Shown here: piece by piece, positions 19,308-29,640 of the stretch
How positions within the stretch are numbered: position 1 is the stretch's first letter
Layout of the letters: each line of letters opens with the position of its first letter
Made by a program: the position numbers and the translations under genes
Source: a candidate division CSSED10-310 bacterium
Lineage (GTDB): Bacteria; CSSED10-310; JAFGJC01
Assembly (NCBI GenBank): GCA_016927905.1
Contig: JAFGLW010000016.1
Span: forward strand, 92,379 to 156,378
Direction of reading: 5' to 3'
Length of the DNA: 64,000 nucleotides
Notes under the pieces: model-generated
What the model was told of the DNA's origin: nothing
The model's database searches: none
Seen by the model: only the letters and a program-made list of their open reading frames with translations

Positions 19308-21695
19308 TCATTCAGTTGTAGACTCACGACTCAGCGGTTCCTCCGTCACGGTTCCGTCCGTTCCCGGTTCGGATGTGTCTGCGGGTACATTGAAACTGAA
19401 ACCGGGATAATCAATCCTGCTGTGATAATTTCTGAGAAGACATTGATAGAGTTTTTCAGCGATGACAGTCAATTCACGGAAGGTCAGATCACAGTCGTCA
19501 AACTGGTGATCCTGAAATTTTGACAAGGTGATCCTGTTGACCAGATTCTTTAAAATAGATGCCGACGGTGTTTTGATGCTTCGAGCTGCAGCTTCAACGG
19601 AATCGGCAATTAAAACGATGGCCGCCTCCTTGCTTCTGGGGCGAGGCCCGGGATACCGAAAATCATCCTCCCAGATCGCCTGAACATCTGCATTTCCCTT
19701 TGCCCTGGCCTTTTCATAGAAATAACTCATTATCGAATTTCCGTGATGCTGCGCAATGATATTGATGATATCCTGCCCCAATCCCGATTTCCGGGCCAGA
19801 TCGATCCCGTATTTCAGGTGATTTCTCAGGATCATGGCACTCATGCTGGGAGTCAGGTCCTCATGAGGATTTTTTCCCCGGATGTTTTCGATGAAATAAT
19901 GCGGTTTGGAGATCTTGCCGATGTCATGATAGTAAGCTCCCACGCGAGCCAGGAGCGCGTTGGCGCCGATGGCTTCGGCAGCCACTTCCGCAAGATCTCC
20001 GACGATGAGCGAGTGATGGTGGGTTCCGGGAGCTTCCAGGGCAAGCCTGCGAAGCAGCGGTTGATTGAAATTGGACAGTTCCAGAAGGCGGATATCGGTC
20101 GGGATCTGGAACAACCATTCGAGGACGGGGAGCAGAACCGTAACGATCACCGCCACCAGCACTCCATTCACAACCGCCATCAGTCCCGAGAACACGATCG
20201 GGAGGGAACCGGGATCCCCCTTCAAACTCCACAGCGTTAAAACTAAAATGAGATTGGCGATGCTTACGAAAAATCCGGCCTGAATAACCATGGTTCGCTG
20301 TTTATACTGCGTCACCGCAAATACCGATGCGCAGGATGATGTCATGGCATACAGGCCGATCCAGAAATTCCAACCGGAAGATATGGATGCCACAATTCCG
20401 AATATGAAGCTGATCAGGATCGCCAGGCGTGCATGAACCAACAGGGCCACCATCATCGATCCGACGGCAAATGGAATGGCGTACAGATAAGGATCGGACA
20501 GATTGAACGGAGATCGTGACATCATTTCCGGGATAAAGGCGGTCAGTTTCATGAACGATTTGATCAGGATAACCTGGATCAGGGATATCAGTCCCAGCAA
20601 AACCAGCCGGTTCCTGTCCCGGAGCAGTTCCGGATCAAATCGCTGGATATGTACGACGACAAGTAAAAACAACAGACCCGACAGTACCAGATTTCCGAAA
20701 AACAGCAGGCTCCGACGCTGTTCGCGCCCCAGCCGGTTGAGCTGGTCGATTTTGAGTTTGATTTCCGGCGTGATCGTATCCCCCGACCTGGCAATGATTT
20801 CCCCGGTTGAAACCCTGAAATAAACCGGTTTAACGGACTCACGGGCTGAACGCCGGCGATTCTGCGTCTCCAGCATGTTCAAGGTGAGATTGGGTCGAAT
20901 CAACTGCCGGGTCAGCTCCGCCGAAATGTCTTGCAGAATCTGATTATCAGGAAAGTACCGGGATGAGAGAATATCGATTTCCCGTTTTGAATCCTCGATG
21001 GACAGAACAAGATCCAAGTTGTACAGTTTTTTCTCCTCACCGGAAACCAGATCCTTCTTAATCAGTCCCGCGAACGAATCATCCAGGAGATTATTCCGGT
21101 CATTGATGATGGAATATTGACACACCCGTTCAATGATCCACCGGACAGCTTCTTCAATCTCCACCGAAAAGTTAAATGATTTCAGCATCTGGAACGTTCC
21201 GGTGGATATTTTCAGTCCCGTCTGGGTTATGAATTCGCTGTATCCGCTTTCAACTTCCGGAGTTTTCTCCGGATTTTGAATAACAAGTTCATATTCCTCC
21301 CATGTGGGCGGTCCAATCTGATCATCCAATCCCGCCTGTATTCTGGCTTCACGCAGATACTGGCGCCACATTCCGAAAATGCCGGTAACGCGCTGTTCAA
21401 GCTTGCCACTCATCGCGCTGTCGAAATCGTATACCGGAAGAGCCAGCTTTTCCGCATCCTGACGACGTCTCTCGGTCGTCGACTCGTCGACTACCGTAAA
21501 ACCGAAATTGGACCGGATATCTTCCCAGACTTTTTCACCCACACTCAGATCGGCATACGATGGTATCTGGGGAGGTGTCATCAGAAAAGCGATAATAAGC
21601 AGAAACAATGCGCTGCTGAGAAGGATCAGCCATCTGGGCGTTTTCCATCCGGACTTGAAAAACTTGGGCATGAAGCGGCTCAATATCGGTCTCAT
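19308..21695 (-). CDS. 7TM-HD phosphohydrolase (PgpH/YqfF type, cyclic-di-AMP phosphodiesterase)
   Basis: 795 residues: one N-terminal membrane segment (about 22-40), a large extracytoplasmic 7TMR-HDED domain, seven C-terminal membrane segments (about 335-540), then a cytoplasmic HD domain with YYHDIGKISKPHYFIEN and IIAQHHG. Family members such as Listeria PgpH hydrolyse c-di-AMP. ATG 21695 has no clear SD. Its position between phoH and ybeY is the usual one. No c-di-AMP cyclase is in the window. Confidence 0.92.
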   Translation of the reverse strand: MRPILSRFMPKFFKSGWKTPRWLILLSSALFLLIIAFLMTPPQIPSYADLSVGEKVWEDIRSNFGFTVVDESTTERRRQDAEKLALPVYDFDSAMSGKLEQRVTGIFGMWRQYLREARIQAGLDDQIGPPTWEEYELVIQNPEKTPEVESGYSEFITQTGLKISTGTFQMLKSFNFSVEIEEAVRWIIERVCQYSIINDRNNLLDDSFAGLIKKDLVSGEEKKLYNLDLVLSIEDSKREIDILSSRYFPDNQILQDISAELTRQLIRPNLTLNMLETQNRRRSARESVKPVYFRVSTGEIIARSGDTITPEIKLKIDQLNRLGREQRRSLLFFGNLVLSGLLFLLVVVHIQRFDPELLRDRNRLVLLGLISLIQVILIKSFMKLTAFIPEMMSRSPFNLSDPYLYAIPFAVGSMMVALLVHARLAILISFIFGIVASISSGWNFWIGLYAMTSSCASVFAVTQYKQRTMVIQAGFFVSIANLILVLTLWSLKGDPGSLPIVFSGLMAVVNGVLVAVIVTVLLPVLEWLFQIPTDIRLLELSNFNQPLLRRLALEAPGTHHHSLIVGDLAEVAAEAIGANALLARVGAYYHDIGKISKPHYFIENIRGKNPHEDLTPSMSAMILRNHLKYGIDLARKSGLGQDIINIIAQHHGNSIMSYFYEKARAKGNADVQAIWEDDFRYPGPRPRSKEAAIVLIADSVEAAARSIKTPSASILKNLVNRITLSKFQDHQFDDCDLTFRELTVIAEKLYQCLLRNYHSRIDYPGFSFNVPADTSEPGTDGTVTEEPLSRESTTE

Positions 21696-21720
21696 GTCAT
21701 ATTACAGATCCGTTTCGGTA

Positions 21721-22737
21721 TCATTTCTCCTGCCGATCCATCCGTTCATAAGCTTCAACAATCTCTTGTACCAACCGGCACCGAACCACATCCGACCGGT
21801 CAAAATAAATGAACCGGATCGACGGGATTCCTTTCAGTATTTTCTGGACCTGTATGAGACCGGACTGTTTGCTGGTTGGTAGATCGATCTGGGTGATATC
21901 GCCGGTGACCACCGTCTTTGCATTGAAACCGAGACGGGTCAGAAACATCTTCATCTGTTCGGGTGTTGTGTTCTGTGCTTCATCCATGATGATGAACGAA
22001 TCATTCAATGTCCGGCCCCTCATGTAGGCTATCGGAGCCACCTCGATAACTCCGCGCTCCACCATCCGATTGGCCCGATCAACCTCCAGCATATCATAGA
22101 GCGCATCGTATAGAGGCCGGAGATACGGATTGACCTTCTGATACATGTCTCCCGGGAGAAATCCAAGGCTTTCTCCCGCTTCCACAGCCGGTCTGACCAG
22201 AAGAATGCGGCTGACTTTTCTGGACAGCAGATAGGTGATGGCCACCGCTACCGCGAGATATGTTTTCCCCGTGCCGGCCGGTCCGATGGAAAATACAAGG
22301 TCATGCTGCAGAATCGTGTCGATGTATTGTTTCTGGTTGGGGGTTTTGGGATAAATCTTCTTGGTGCGGGTGGTCAGAATACTCCCGGATAAAAGCAGAT
22401 CCCGGATCGATTTCGATTCGGAATCACCCTGGGCATTCCGTATGGCCAGCTGGAATTCTTCCCGGGTGAGATCGAATCCCTCCGAAGCCATCTTTTCCAG
22501 CCCCGCCAGAACTTTAGTGGCCTGAAGGACGTTTTCCCGGGAACCCTTGAGTCTGATTTCCGGACCCTGAGCGGATATCGATATATCGAATGCTTGTTCC
22601 AGTAGCCCGAGATGCTCATCAAAACATCCGTAGAATTTCTGGAGATCTTTGATGAGCGATAAGGTAACTGCGCCTGTGAACGACTCTTCTGAAGCGTTTA
22701 TCTTAGACGACAATCGGCCTCCTGAAACAATTCTCAC
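21721..22737 (-). CDS. PhoH-like ATPase (YbeZ/PhoH, RNA-associated)
   Basis: 338 residues with an N-terminal KH-like part (residues 30-100) and the PhoH ATPase: Walker A GPAGTGKTYLAVA, VRPAVEAGESLGFLPGD, Walker B FIIMDEAQN, and VVTGDITQIDLP. Such proteins act with YbeY in rRNA processing, and ybeY is two genes downstream. Two starts are possible: GTG 22737, overlapping the SPOR gene stop as GTGA, and TTG 22713, which has AGGAGG 4 nt upstream. I report the longer form. Confidence 0.92.
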   Translation of the reverse strand: MRIVSGGRLSSKINASEESFTGAVTLSLIKDLQKFYGCFDEHLGLLEQAFDISISAQGPEIRLKGSRENVLQATKVLAGLEKMASEGFDLTREEFQLAIRNAQGDSESKSIRDLLLSGSILTTRTKKIYPKTPNQKQYIDTILQHDLVFSIGPAGTGKTYLAVAVAITYLLSRKVSRILLVRPAVEAGESLGFLPGDMYQKVNPYLRPLYDALYDMLEVDRANRMVERGVIEVAPIAYMRGRTLNDSFIIMDEAQNTTPEQMKMFLTRLGFNAKTVVTGDITQIDLPTSKQSGLIQVQKILKGIPSIRFIYFDRSDVVRCRLVQEIVEAYERMDRQEK

Positions 22738-23312
22738 CGATTTTCCCGGCTCATGTCAACCTGAAGAATTAAAAGTGTGCTTTTCAACTCCTTTTCCAGG
22801 CGCATTTTGATAATCTCCGCTTCCGCCCGGTCAGCATATGGTCCCACCCGGATCCTGTAATTCACTTTGCCGTTGGTATATTCCACGATCGACAGATAAG
22901 CCGGGTATCCCCGCGTTTGAAGATCTTTCTGAAGCCGGATGGCATTTCCCCGTATCCCGACCGATGTGATCTGGATTGTATAACCCGTTCCCGAACGTAT
23001 CGTCTCGGGTGGTGACGGGTCTTGAGTGGGTAAGAACCCGACTTGTGCCCCGGACTCAATCCCGGTATCGCCGGATCCATCCGGCACAAATGATTTCGCA
23101 TCAGATGGGCCGGCTCCGCCTGCCGGAACGGGCGTCATACTTTCAACATCCGTCTGGACTGGCGGATTCGCGCCCCTGATTCCAGAGAAATCGACACCGG
23201 TGAAATTTAATGCCGCCGTGAATCCCAGAACCAGAAACAAGATCGCCAGGAAAAGGGCAATGGCGACCAGAAGGTAGAGCTGCCGCTTGGTTATCTCGTA
23301 TGATTCGGCCAT
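22734..23312 (-). CDS. SPOR-domain membrane protein
   Basis: 192 residues. A cytoplasmic N-terminus is followed by one membrane segment (residues 11-36), a Gly/Pro/Ser-rich linker, and a C-terminal SPOR domain (about 108-185: YTIQITSVGIRGNAIRLQ, then YRIRVGPYADRAEAE). SPOR domains bind peptidoglycan with denuded glycans at division sites. The gene sits between slipin and phoH, overlapping the latter by 4 nt. Its partner is unknown. Confidence 0.85.
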   Translation of the reverse strand: MAESYEITKRQLYLLVAIALFLAILFLVLGFTAALNFTGVDFSGIRGANPPVQTDVESMTPVPAGGAGPSDAKSFVPDGSGDTGIESGAQVGFLPTQDPSPPETIRSGTGYTIQITSVGIRGNAIRLQKDLQTRGYPAYLSIVEYTNGKVNYRIRVGPYADRAEAEIIKMRLEKELKSTLLILQVDMSRENR

Positions 23313-23317
23313 TCAGC

Positions 23318-24085
23318 TTATTCGGCGTCACCTGATTTAGGTTTTATGAATATATTGAACAGGTCCAGCGGTATCGGGAAAATGGTCGTGGAATTGTTCT
23401 CGGTCGCGATCTCGGTCAATGTCTGCAGATAGCGCATCTGAAGTGCAATCGGTTCGCGGGCGATAATTACCGCAGCCTGATTCAGTTTGTCTGCAGCCTG
23501 GAATTCGCCCTCCGCAGCAATCACTTTCGCCCGTCGTTCCCGTTCCGCTTCCGCCTGTTTGGCCATTGCTCTCTGCATCTCGCTTGGCAGATCGACATGT
23601 TTGATTTCCACATTGGACACCTTGATACCCCAGGGATCGGTGTGGCTGTCGAGAATCGACTGGAGATCGTGATTGATTTTCTCCCGGTTGGACAGCAGAT
23701 CATCCAGTTCGTGCTGCCCCAGGACGCTCCGCAGAGTTGTCTGGGCGAGTTGTGATGTGGCATACAGGAAATTTTCCACTTCGACGACGGCATTGATGGG
23801 GGCCATCACCCGAAAATATATGACCGCGTTCACTTTTACCGAAACGTTGTCGCGGGTGATGATATCCTGCGGCGGGACGTCCATGGCCACCAGCCGGGTG
23901 CTGATTCGCACAATCCGGTCAATGGGAGCGAACACAAAGATCAAGCCGGGTCCTTTCGGTTCCGCCAGTACACGTCCAAGCCGGAAGATCACGCCTCTTT
24001 CATATTCTCTCAGAATCTTGATGCAGCTGAAAAAATACAGTACAACCGCCAGAATAATGATCGTTGGAAAAGATATCGGGCTCAC
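23318..24085 (-). CDS. Slipin (stomatin/prohibitin SPFH-family membrane protein)
   Basis: 255 residues: a short N-terminal membrane anchor (residues 4-22), the SPFH domain ([13 protein letters not shown] to about residue 190), then a charged coiled coil ([20 protein letters not shown]). The signature [24 protein letters not shown] is typical of slipins. The start is GTG 24085 with AAGGAGG 7 nt upstream, overlapping the nfeD stop as GTGA. Pairing with NfeD is the standard arrangement; the two form a membrane quality-control or microdomain unit. Confidence 0.93.
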   Translation of the reverse strand: MSPISFPTIIILAVVLYFFSCIKILREYERGVIFRLGRVLAEPKGPGLIFVFAPIDRIVRISTRLVAMDVPPQDIITRDNVSVKVNAVIYFRVMAPINAVVEVENFLYATSQLAQTTLRSVLGQHELDDLLSNREKINHDLQSILDSHTDPWGIKVSNVEIKHVDLPSEMQRAMAKQAEAERERRAKVIAAEGEFQAADKLNQAAVIIAREPIALQMRYLQTLTEIATENNSTTIFPIPLDLFNIFIKPKSGDAE

Positions 24086-25497
24086 TTGTTGTCCTCCTTG
24101 GGTTCATTGTCCTTCCTGCGAACGAACAGGGTCAGGTCCCGGCTGGAGACGATTTCGACGGATGATCCTGCCGGGATCGTCCGGCCATCGGCCGATTTGG
24201 CCCGCCAGATTTCGCCGTGAACAAAAACCTGGCCTTCCGGATCCAACGGTGCTTTGACCGTACCGGTCAATCCGATCATACCGATATTGCCTGTGATTGT
24301 CTTACGAGTATGGGATTTCACAACCAGAGACACCAGAAAAACGGTGATCCCCGCCACCGCGATTGCCAATGGCAAAATGGCTCCCATGGATACCTCCAAT
24401 CCGGATATTTCCGAATCAATCAGCATGGACGCACCGAGAAGAAGTGCCACGATTCCGCCGATACTGAGAATACCATAACTCTGCACTTTAACCTCAGCGA
24501 TGAAAAAAGCAAACGACAGAAGCAACAGAAACAATCCGGCATAGTTGATGGGGAGCGTGTGCATGGCAAACAACGCCAGGATCAAACTGATCGCTCCGAA
24601 AACACCCGGCAATATGAACCCGGGATGGGTCAATTCGATGTACAGACCGATCAATCCCCCGAAAAGCAGATAAATGGCGATCGTGGGATTGATGATGACC
24701 GACAGCAGCCTCTGACGGAAGGTCATGGGTTTCTCGATGATCCGGGCTGTGGCCACATTCAACTTGATTTCACCCTGAGGAAGCATGATGTGCCTGCCAT
24801 GAAGTGCTTTGATCAGATCGTTTCTGTCCCGGCATACCAGATCAATAACCCCCGCTTCCAATGCTTCCTGCTCAGTCGAGGAGATGCTCTCAACAATCGC
24901 CGATTCAACCCAATCCATGTTCCGGTTCCGGTTCTGAGCAATTGTTCTGGCCCAGGCAAGCGTATCGTTCATGATTTTCTGTTCCATGGCGCTTCCGTCG
25001 GTCATTTTTCCGGGTACGGACCGGTCGACCGGTTCTTTCTCCAGAGGAACCGACTCCGGAAGCTCTGGGGGACCGGGAGACATCGGTCCCAGACTGACCG
25101 GATGCGCCGCGCCGATGTTGGTAGCCGTCGCCATTGCTGCGATATGAGAAGCAATGGTAATAAACATGCCGGCGGATGCGGCCCGTGCTCCCTGGGGCGA
25201 TACGTAGACCACAATGGGTATCCGCGCGTTCATTTCTTTCTGCACGATTGCGTGAGTCGAATCCAGGACGCCACCCGGGGTGTCGAGTTCGATAATCAGG
25301 CAGTCAATCGCCTGAAGCTCCGCCTGGGTTATCATCTGGTTGAGATATTCTGAAACCATGGGATTGATGGTATCCTGAACCGGGCAGATCCATACAGTCG
25401 ATTCAGTGGATTCAGCGCTTTCCGCACCAATGAAACTCCATGACACAACCGGGAGAACCAGGCTGATAACAAGAATCAGACATCGCCGGAGTTTCAT
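24082..25497 (-). CDS. NfeD-family membrane-bound ClpP-class serine protease
   Basis: 471 residues: signal peptide (1-25), ClpP-like serine protease domain (about 35-235, [12 protein letters not shown] and the nucleophile region [10 protein letters not shown]), four to five membrane segments (about 270-400), and a C-terminal OB-fold NfeD domain ([26 protein letters not shown]). It is the long form of NfeD paired with slipin. The start is ATG 25497, which overlaps the cysS stop as ATGA. Related proteases cleave the C-terminus of the partner stomatin. Confidence 0.92.
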   Translation of the reverse strand: MKLRRCLILVISLVLPVVSWSFIGAESAESTESTVWICPVQDTINPMVSEYLNQMITQAELQAIDCLIIELDTPGGVLDSTHAIVQKEMNARIPIVVYVSPQGARAASAGMFITIASHIAAMATATNIGAAHPVSLGPMSPGPPELPESVPLEKEPVDRSVPGKMTDGSAMEQKIMNDTLAWARTIAQNRNRNMDWVESAIVESISSTEQEALEAGVIDLVCRDRNDLIKALHGRHIMLPQGEIKLNVATARIIEKPMTFRQRLLSVIINPTIAIYLLFGGLIGLYIELTHPGFILPGVFGAISLILALFAMHTLPINYAGLFLLLLSFAFFIAEVKVQSYGILSIGGIVALLLGASMLIDSEISGLEVSMGAILPLAIAVAGITVFLVSLVVKSHTRKTITGNIGMIGLTGTVKAPLDPEGQVFVHGEIWRAKSADGRTIPAGSSVEIVSSRDLTLFVRRKDNEPKEDNK

Positions 25498-26909
25498 ATT
25501 CGCCGCCACCGGACACCTTCCGATGTGTCCTCCAGAATGATCCCATCAGACCGCAGATCATCCCTGATTTGATCCGCCATCTTGAAATCCCGGTTTCGCC
25601 TGGCTTCCTGGCGCTTTTCGATAAGTTTTTCAATTTCACCCGGCAGTATTTCATCCGAAAAATCCAGCACATCGATGATCCGGTTGACTTCTTTCAAAAG
25701 AACCAGGACGGCTTCGGCATCCGCAGCCCCAAGATCCTGCGATTCCACTAATGGATTGATTTCGCGCACCATCTCGAAAATACCGCCCATCGCTTTGGAA
25801 GTGTTCAGGTCATCCTGCATTCCCTGGTAAAATGTTTCCCGGGCCTTCTCGGTGATCCGACCGGCATGGGGGCCACTTTTGATCACGCCCGATTTATGGA
25901 TATCCCGGATACGTCGAACCAGTCCTTCCAGCCGTTCCACCGCGGACCGGGAGGCTTCGATGGATTCTTCGGCGAAAACCAGGGGTTTGCGGTAGTGTGA
26001 GGACAGAAGAAAATAACGGATCGCTCTGGGATTGATACCGGATTCAGCCAGCTCATGTATGGTGACGATGTTGCCCAACGACTTGGACATTTTCTGGGCC
26101 TTCATGTTCAGAAAAGCACAATGAAGCCAGTACCGGACAAATTCACCCCCGTACGCCGCGCGGCTCTGAGCGATTTCGTTTTCATGGTGGGGAAAAATCA
26201 GATCTTCGGCACCGGTATGAATATCGAACGTGTCGCCCAGATATTTATGACTCATCGCCGAGCATTCCAGGTGCCAACCAGGTCGGCCTTTACCGATCCG
26301 GGTATCCCATGACGGCTCGCCTTCCCGGTGACCCTTCCAAAGCACGAAATCCCGCAGGCTTTCCTTGTCGTATTCGTCGGAATCGACCCGTGCACCTGAT
26401 TTGATGCCGCTCAGATCGATACGGGACAATTTCCCATAATCCCGGTAGCCCGCAATCCGGAAATATATCGAACCCTCAGCCCGGTATGTCAGACCCTTGT
26501 CCTGCAGACGAACAACCAGATCCACCATTTCTTCGATGTGTTCGGTGGCACGGGGAAAATATTCCGCTGGTTCCAGCTTCAGAAACCTGCAATCTTCAAA
26601 AAACGCCTTCTCATATCGCCGTGTCAGTTCCGTCGTCGGAATACCTTCACCGGCGGCATCTCGGATGATCTTGTCGTCGATGTCGGTGATATTCATGACA
26701 TGAACCATGCGGTAGCCGAATGATTGGAGTGTCCGTCTGAGAATATCGACAAAAACGAAATTCCGGAAATTGCCGATATGCGCATAATCATATACGGTCG
26801 GTCCACAGGAATAGACCTTGGCAGTCCCCGGTATCAGGGGTTCGAACAGACGCTTGGATCCCGTCATGGTATCATAAAACGTAATCGGTTTCGGCATTTC
26901 CATCTTCAT
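25494..26909 (-). CDS. cysS: Cysteine-tRNA ligase
   Basis: Class I synthetase, 471 residues. HIGN (AHIGNFRNF) and KMSKS (AQKMSKSLGN) motifs are present; zinc ligands include Cys in VYSCGPTVYD and LECSAMSHK with HHENE. ATG 26909 follows AAGGGG very closely; the ATG two codons on (26903) has better spacing. It is the first gene of the minus-strand run to era and is divergent from the thiamine operon. Confidence 0.96.
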   Translation of the reverse strand: MKMEMPKPITFYDTMTGSKRLFEPLIPGTAKVYSCGPTVYDYAHIGNFRNFVFVDILRRTLQSFGYRMVHVMNITDIDDKIIRDAAGEGIPTTELTRRYEKAFFEDCRFLKLEPAEYFPRATEHIEEMVDLVVRLQDKGLTYRAEGSIYFRIAGYRDYGKLSRIDLSGIKSGARVDSDEYDKESLRDFVLWKGHREGEPSWDTRIGKGRPGWHLECSAMSHKYLGDTFDIHTGAEDLIFPHHENEIAQSRAAYGGEFVRYWLHCAFLNMKAQKMSKSLGNIVTIHELAESGINPRAIRYFLLSSHYRKPLVFAEESIEASRSAVERLEGLVRRIRDIHKSGVIKSGPHAGRITEKARETFYQGMQDDLNTSKAMGGIFEMVREINPLVESQDLGAADAEAVLVLLKEVNRIIDVLDFSDEILPGEIEKLIEKRQEARRNRDFKMADQIRDDLRSDGIILEDTSEGVRWRRI

Positions 26910-26996
26910 CCCCTTCCCGGGTCGGTCTACCCATATATATCATATTTTATTCCATTTGTTCCTTTAAAATCCACTTTTCCGGATTTATCTTCCAGT

Positions 26997-27025
26997 TTAA
27001 CATTCTCCCCATGCCATGTTATAAT
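26997..27025 (+). promoter_or_regulatory. Sigma70-type promoter of the thiMEL operon
   Basis: TTAACA (26997-27002), 17-nt spacer, perfect TATAAT (27020-27025). Predicted start near 27032, leaving a leader of about 145 nt before thiM. Confidence 0.7.
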
Positions 27026-27031
27026 GAAATC

Positions 27032-27175
27032 AGAAGGTGAATGAACAGCCGGTCGGAGAAGGGATTGCCTTCCTTAAATTCAAAGGTCAATCCGGGTATA
27101 GCCAATCCAATGAACAAAAGGTGGTTCAGGTCGTCGATGCGGCGGCGCAATCATCATCGATCGAGGTGAGGTGGC
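27032..27175 (+). promoter_or_regulatory. Untranslated leader of thiM, no recognised riboswitch
   Basis: This leader is long enough for a riboswitch, but I find neither the CTGAGA nor the ACCTGATCTGG box of the TPP aptamer. A small hairpin GAAGG-GATTG-CCTTC is present near 27058-27072. A GTG-initiated frame (27037-27246) runs through it into thiM; it has no family features and I do not call it. The thiM SD (GAGGTG) is at the 3' end. Confidence 0.35.
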
Positions 27176-27985
27176 ATGGAAAACTGGGGAGAACGAACCG
27201 TCAACACTCTGAATGCAATACGTCAGAAAAAACCCTTAATTCATAACATAACCAATTTTGTCGTCATGAACTCCACAGCGAATGTGATTCTGGCTGTGGG
27301 AGCATCTCCGGTAATGGCGCATGCCCGTGAAGAGGTGGAGGAAATGGCCGGATATGCCGGAGCTGTCGTCTTGAATATCGGCACACTCGAACCAGAATGG
27401 ATCGACTCCATGGTGCTGGCCGGTAAAGCGGCCAATCGATTGAATATACCTGTCATTTTCGATCCGGTCGGTGTGGGCGCTACGATCTATCGTTCCCGAG
27501 CGGCATCCCGAATTCTTGAGGAGGTTAAATGTGACGTGATACGCGGAAATGCATCCGAAATTCTTTCGCTGGCCGGAATGAAAGCTAAAATCCGCGGGGT
27601 CGATTCCCTGATGGAGGTGGATGGCCTGACATCAGACATTCTGACCATTGCCCGGCAGCTGAAGACGGTCATTGCCGTTACCGGCGTTGAAGATCTTGTT
27701 TGCGATGGCCGGACATGCCTTGAAATCAGCGGTGGTGACGAGATGTTCCGCAGGGTCACCGGAACCGGTTGCGCCGCATCGGCGGTGTGTGCCTGTTTTG
27801 TGGCTGTTGATCCCGATCATCTGAATGCATCCGTCCAGGCTCTGGCCTATTATGGAGTCGCGGGAAAAGAGGCCGCCCAGCGGGTCAGGGGTCCCGGAAG
27901 TTTCCAGGTCGCTCTGCTGGATGCCCTTGCCCTGGTGGACTCCCAGACACTCAAATCCTCGATCAAGGTACGGAAATTGATATGA
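27176..27985 (+). CDS. thiM: Hydroxyethylthiazole kinase
   Basis: ThiM phosphorylates 4-methyl-5-(2-hydroxyethyl)thiazole in thiamine salvage. 269 residues, normal for the family. Signatures: PLIHNITNFVVMNSTAN near residue 20, DPVGVGAT near 95, RGNASEIL near 122 and the anion-hole TGTGCAASAVCA near 200. ATG 27176 has GAGGTG 7 nt upstream. It overlaps thiE as ATGA. It is the first gene of a plus-strand thiMEL operon. Confidence 0.96.
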   Translation: MENWGERTVNTLNAIRQKKPLIHNITNFVVMNSTANVILAVGASPVMAHAREEVEEMAGYAGAVVLNIGTLEPEWIDSMVLAGKAANRLNIPVIFDPVGVGATIYRSRAASRILEEVKCDVIRGNASEILSLAGMKAKIRGVDSLMEVDGLTSDILTIARQLKTVIAVTGVEDLVCDGRTCLEISGGDEMFRRVTGTGCAASAVCACFVAVDPDHLNASVQALAYYGVAGKEAAQRVRGPGSFQVALLDALALVDSQTLKSSIKVRKLI

Positions 27986-28638
27986 GGCCCGATAAAAATT
28001 CCATCGATTATTCGATCTATGTCATCACCGACCCGTTCCGATCTCGGGGAAGATCATCCGAACGGATCATTCAGATGGCAGTGGCAGGTGGAGCAACCAT
28101 TGTGCAATACCGGGACAAGCGGGGATTATCCACGAGAAGCATGATCGAAGAAGCAGCCGCCATCTTGAATATCACCAGAACAGCAGGGCTCCCGCTGATA
28201 ATCAATGACCGGCTGGATATCGCCCTGGCCATGGACGCGGAAGGAATCCATCTGGGCCAGGAAGATCTGCCCATTCCCACAGCCCGGAAATACCTGAACG
28301 ATGAAAAGATAATCGGAGTTTCCGTTCGGAGTGTCGAGGAGGCTTTGCAGGCGATCTCGGAAGGCGCTGATTACCTGGCGGTATCGGGTGTCTTCCCCTC
28401 CACAACCAAACTCGACGTGGGGAAACCGCTCGGAGTAGAACGGATCAAACAGATATGTTCGGTATCCACTATTCCGGTTGTCGGCATCGGCGGCATCAGC
28501 GTTGCGAATGCCGGAACGGTCATTCAGAGTGGAGGCAGTGGTGTGGCGGTCATTTCAAGTGTGACTTCCGCCGTGGATCCGGCTGCGGCGGTCCGTTCCC
28601 TTAAACTGGCCATTCGATCGGCACGTGTGACCCGGTGA
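27982..28638 (+). CDS. thiE: Thiamine-phosphate synthase
   Basis: ThiE joins HMP-PP and THZ-P to make thiamine phosphate. 218 residues, TIM barrel. Signatures: YVITDP, GGATIVQYRDKRG, LPLIINDRLDIALAMDAEGIHLGQEDLP and the phosphate-binding VVGIGGIS. The start overlaps thiM (ATGA), and the stop overlaps the thiL GTG (GTGA), so all three are coupled. No HMP synthesis or HMP kinase gene (thiC, thiD) is in the window, so HMP-PP must come from elsewhere. Confidence 0.96.
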   Translation: MRPDKNSIDYSIYVITDPFRSRGRSSERIIQMAVAGGATIVQYRDKRGLSTRSMIEEAAAILNITRTAGLPLIINDRLDIALAMDAEGIHLGQEDLPIPTARKYLNDEKIIGVSVRSVEEALQAISEGADYLAVSGVFPSTTKLDVGKPLGVERIKQICSVSTIPVVGIGGISVANAGTVIQSGGSGVAVISSVTSAVDPAAAVRSLKLAIRSARVTR

Positions 28639-29639
28639 AATTATCGGAGTTAGGCGAATTCGAACTGATCCGGCGGATCACCGCCAATTTCCCAAAGCCG
28701 CCGGAAGATGTCTTGGAAGGCATCGGCGATGATTGTGCTGTAATCCGTCTCCCGGACGATTCCGTCCTTCTGGTCACAACCGATCTTTTGATCGACCGGA
28801 AACATTTCATCAGCGCTTTGATCTCCCCCCGACAGCTCGGGCGGAAATCCATGATCGTCAATCTGAGTGATATCGCGGCCATGGGAGGATTTGCGCATAG
28901 TTTTTTTGTAAGTATCGCAATCCCGCCCGGTTTTGATGTGGAATATATCGATGAAATTTACAGCGGATTCCGCGAACTTGCCGTTACTGCCGGCATTGTG
29001 TTGCTGGGCGGCGACACAACCGGATCTGAAACTGATCTGACCATCAGCATCACCCTTCTGGGCCGGGCGGAAAAGGGAAAATTTTTACTTCGAAAGGGAG
29101 CTCAGGTGGGGGATTGCGTTCAGGTATCCGGACCGCTGGGAGGATCCGCAGCCGGCTTGTATATGCTCCGGACCGGCATCCCCCGAGATATCGCTCCGGC
29201 ACTCCTCAGCACTCATGAAGAACCACCGCTTCGCCTTGCGACCGGTCAGATGCTTGCCGGCATCTCCGGAATTACGGCCATGATCGACATATCCGACGGT
29301 CTGCTCCAGGACCTGGGACACATCTGCCGGGCCGGCGGAGTCGGCGCATCCATCGATATTTCCAGGATCCCGTTACCCGTGGATTTGCCGGAATTCTGCC
29401 GGTCCCTTGACCTGGATCCGACGGACTGGATGCTTTCGGGCGGTGAAGATTACGAACTCTGCTGGACCGTCCACCCCGATCATGAACAGGAAGCTCTCCG
29501 TGCAGCATTCGACAGCGGTGCACACCAGGCGGCAACCATCGGCCAAATCACGGCCGAACAGACGATTACCGCCCACATCAAAGAGCGGCGGATTCAAACC
29601 GACCGAATCGGGTACGATCATTTCCCCCGTTCGTCCTGA
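28635..29639 (+). CDS. thiL: Thiamine-monophosphate kinase
   Basis: ThiL phosphorylates thiamine phosphate to the active cofactor TPP. 334 residues of the PurM/ThiL fold. Signatures: N-terminal FELIRRITANFP and GIGDDCAVI, TTDLLIDRKHF, NLSDIAAMGG, LLGGDTTGS, MIDISDGLLQDLGH, LSGGEDYEL. The start is GTG 28635, overlapping thiE by 4 nt. It is the last gene of the operon and is followed by an AT-rich inverted repeat. Confidence 0.95.
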   Translation: MKLSELGEFELIRRITANFPKPPEDVLEGIGDDCAVIRLPDDSVLLVTTDLLIDRKHFISALISPRQLGRKSMIVNLSDIAAMGGFAHSFFVSIAIPPGFDVEYIDEIYSGFRELAVTAGIVLLGGDTTGSETDLTISITLLGRAEKGKFLLRKGAQVGDCVQVSGPLGGSAAGLYMLRTGIPRDIAPALLSTHEEPPLRLATGQMLAGISGITAMIDISDGLLQDLGHICRAGGVGASIDISRIPLPVDLPEFCRSLDLDPTDWMLSGGEDYELCWTVHPDHEQEALRAAFDSGAHQAATIGQITAEQTITAHIKERRIQTDRIGYDHFPRSS

Positions 29640-29640
29640 T

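Noticed and set aside
24217-25353. 378-residue plus-strand ORF antisense to nfeD.
   Set aside because: Antisense shadow of a well-supported gene; composition is biased to His, Gln, Asn and Arg and no domain is visible.
27037-27246. GTG-initiated 69-residue frame in the thiM leader.
   Set aside because: It overlaps thiM out of frame, has no clear SD and no similarity that I recognise.
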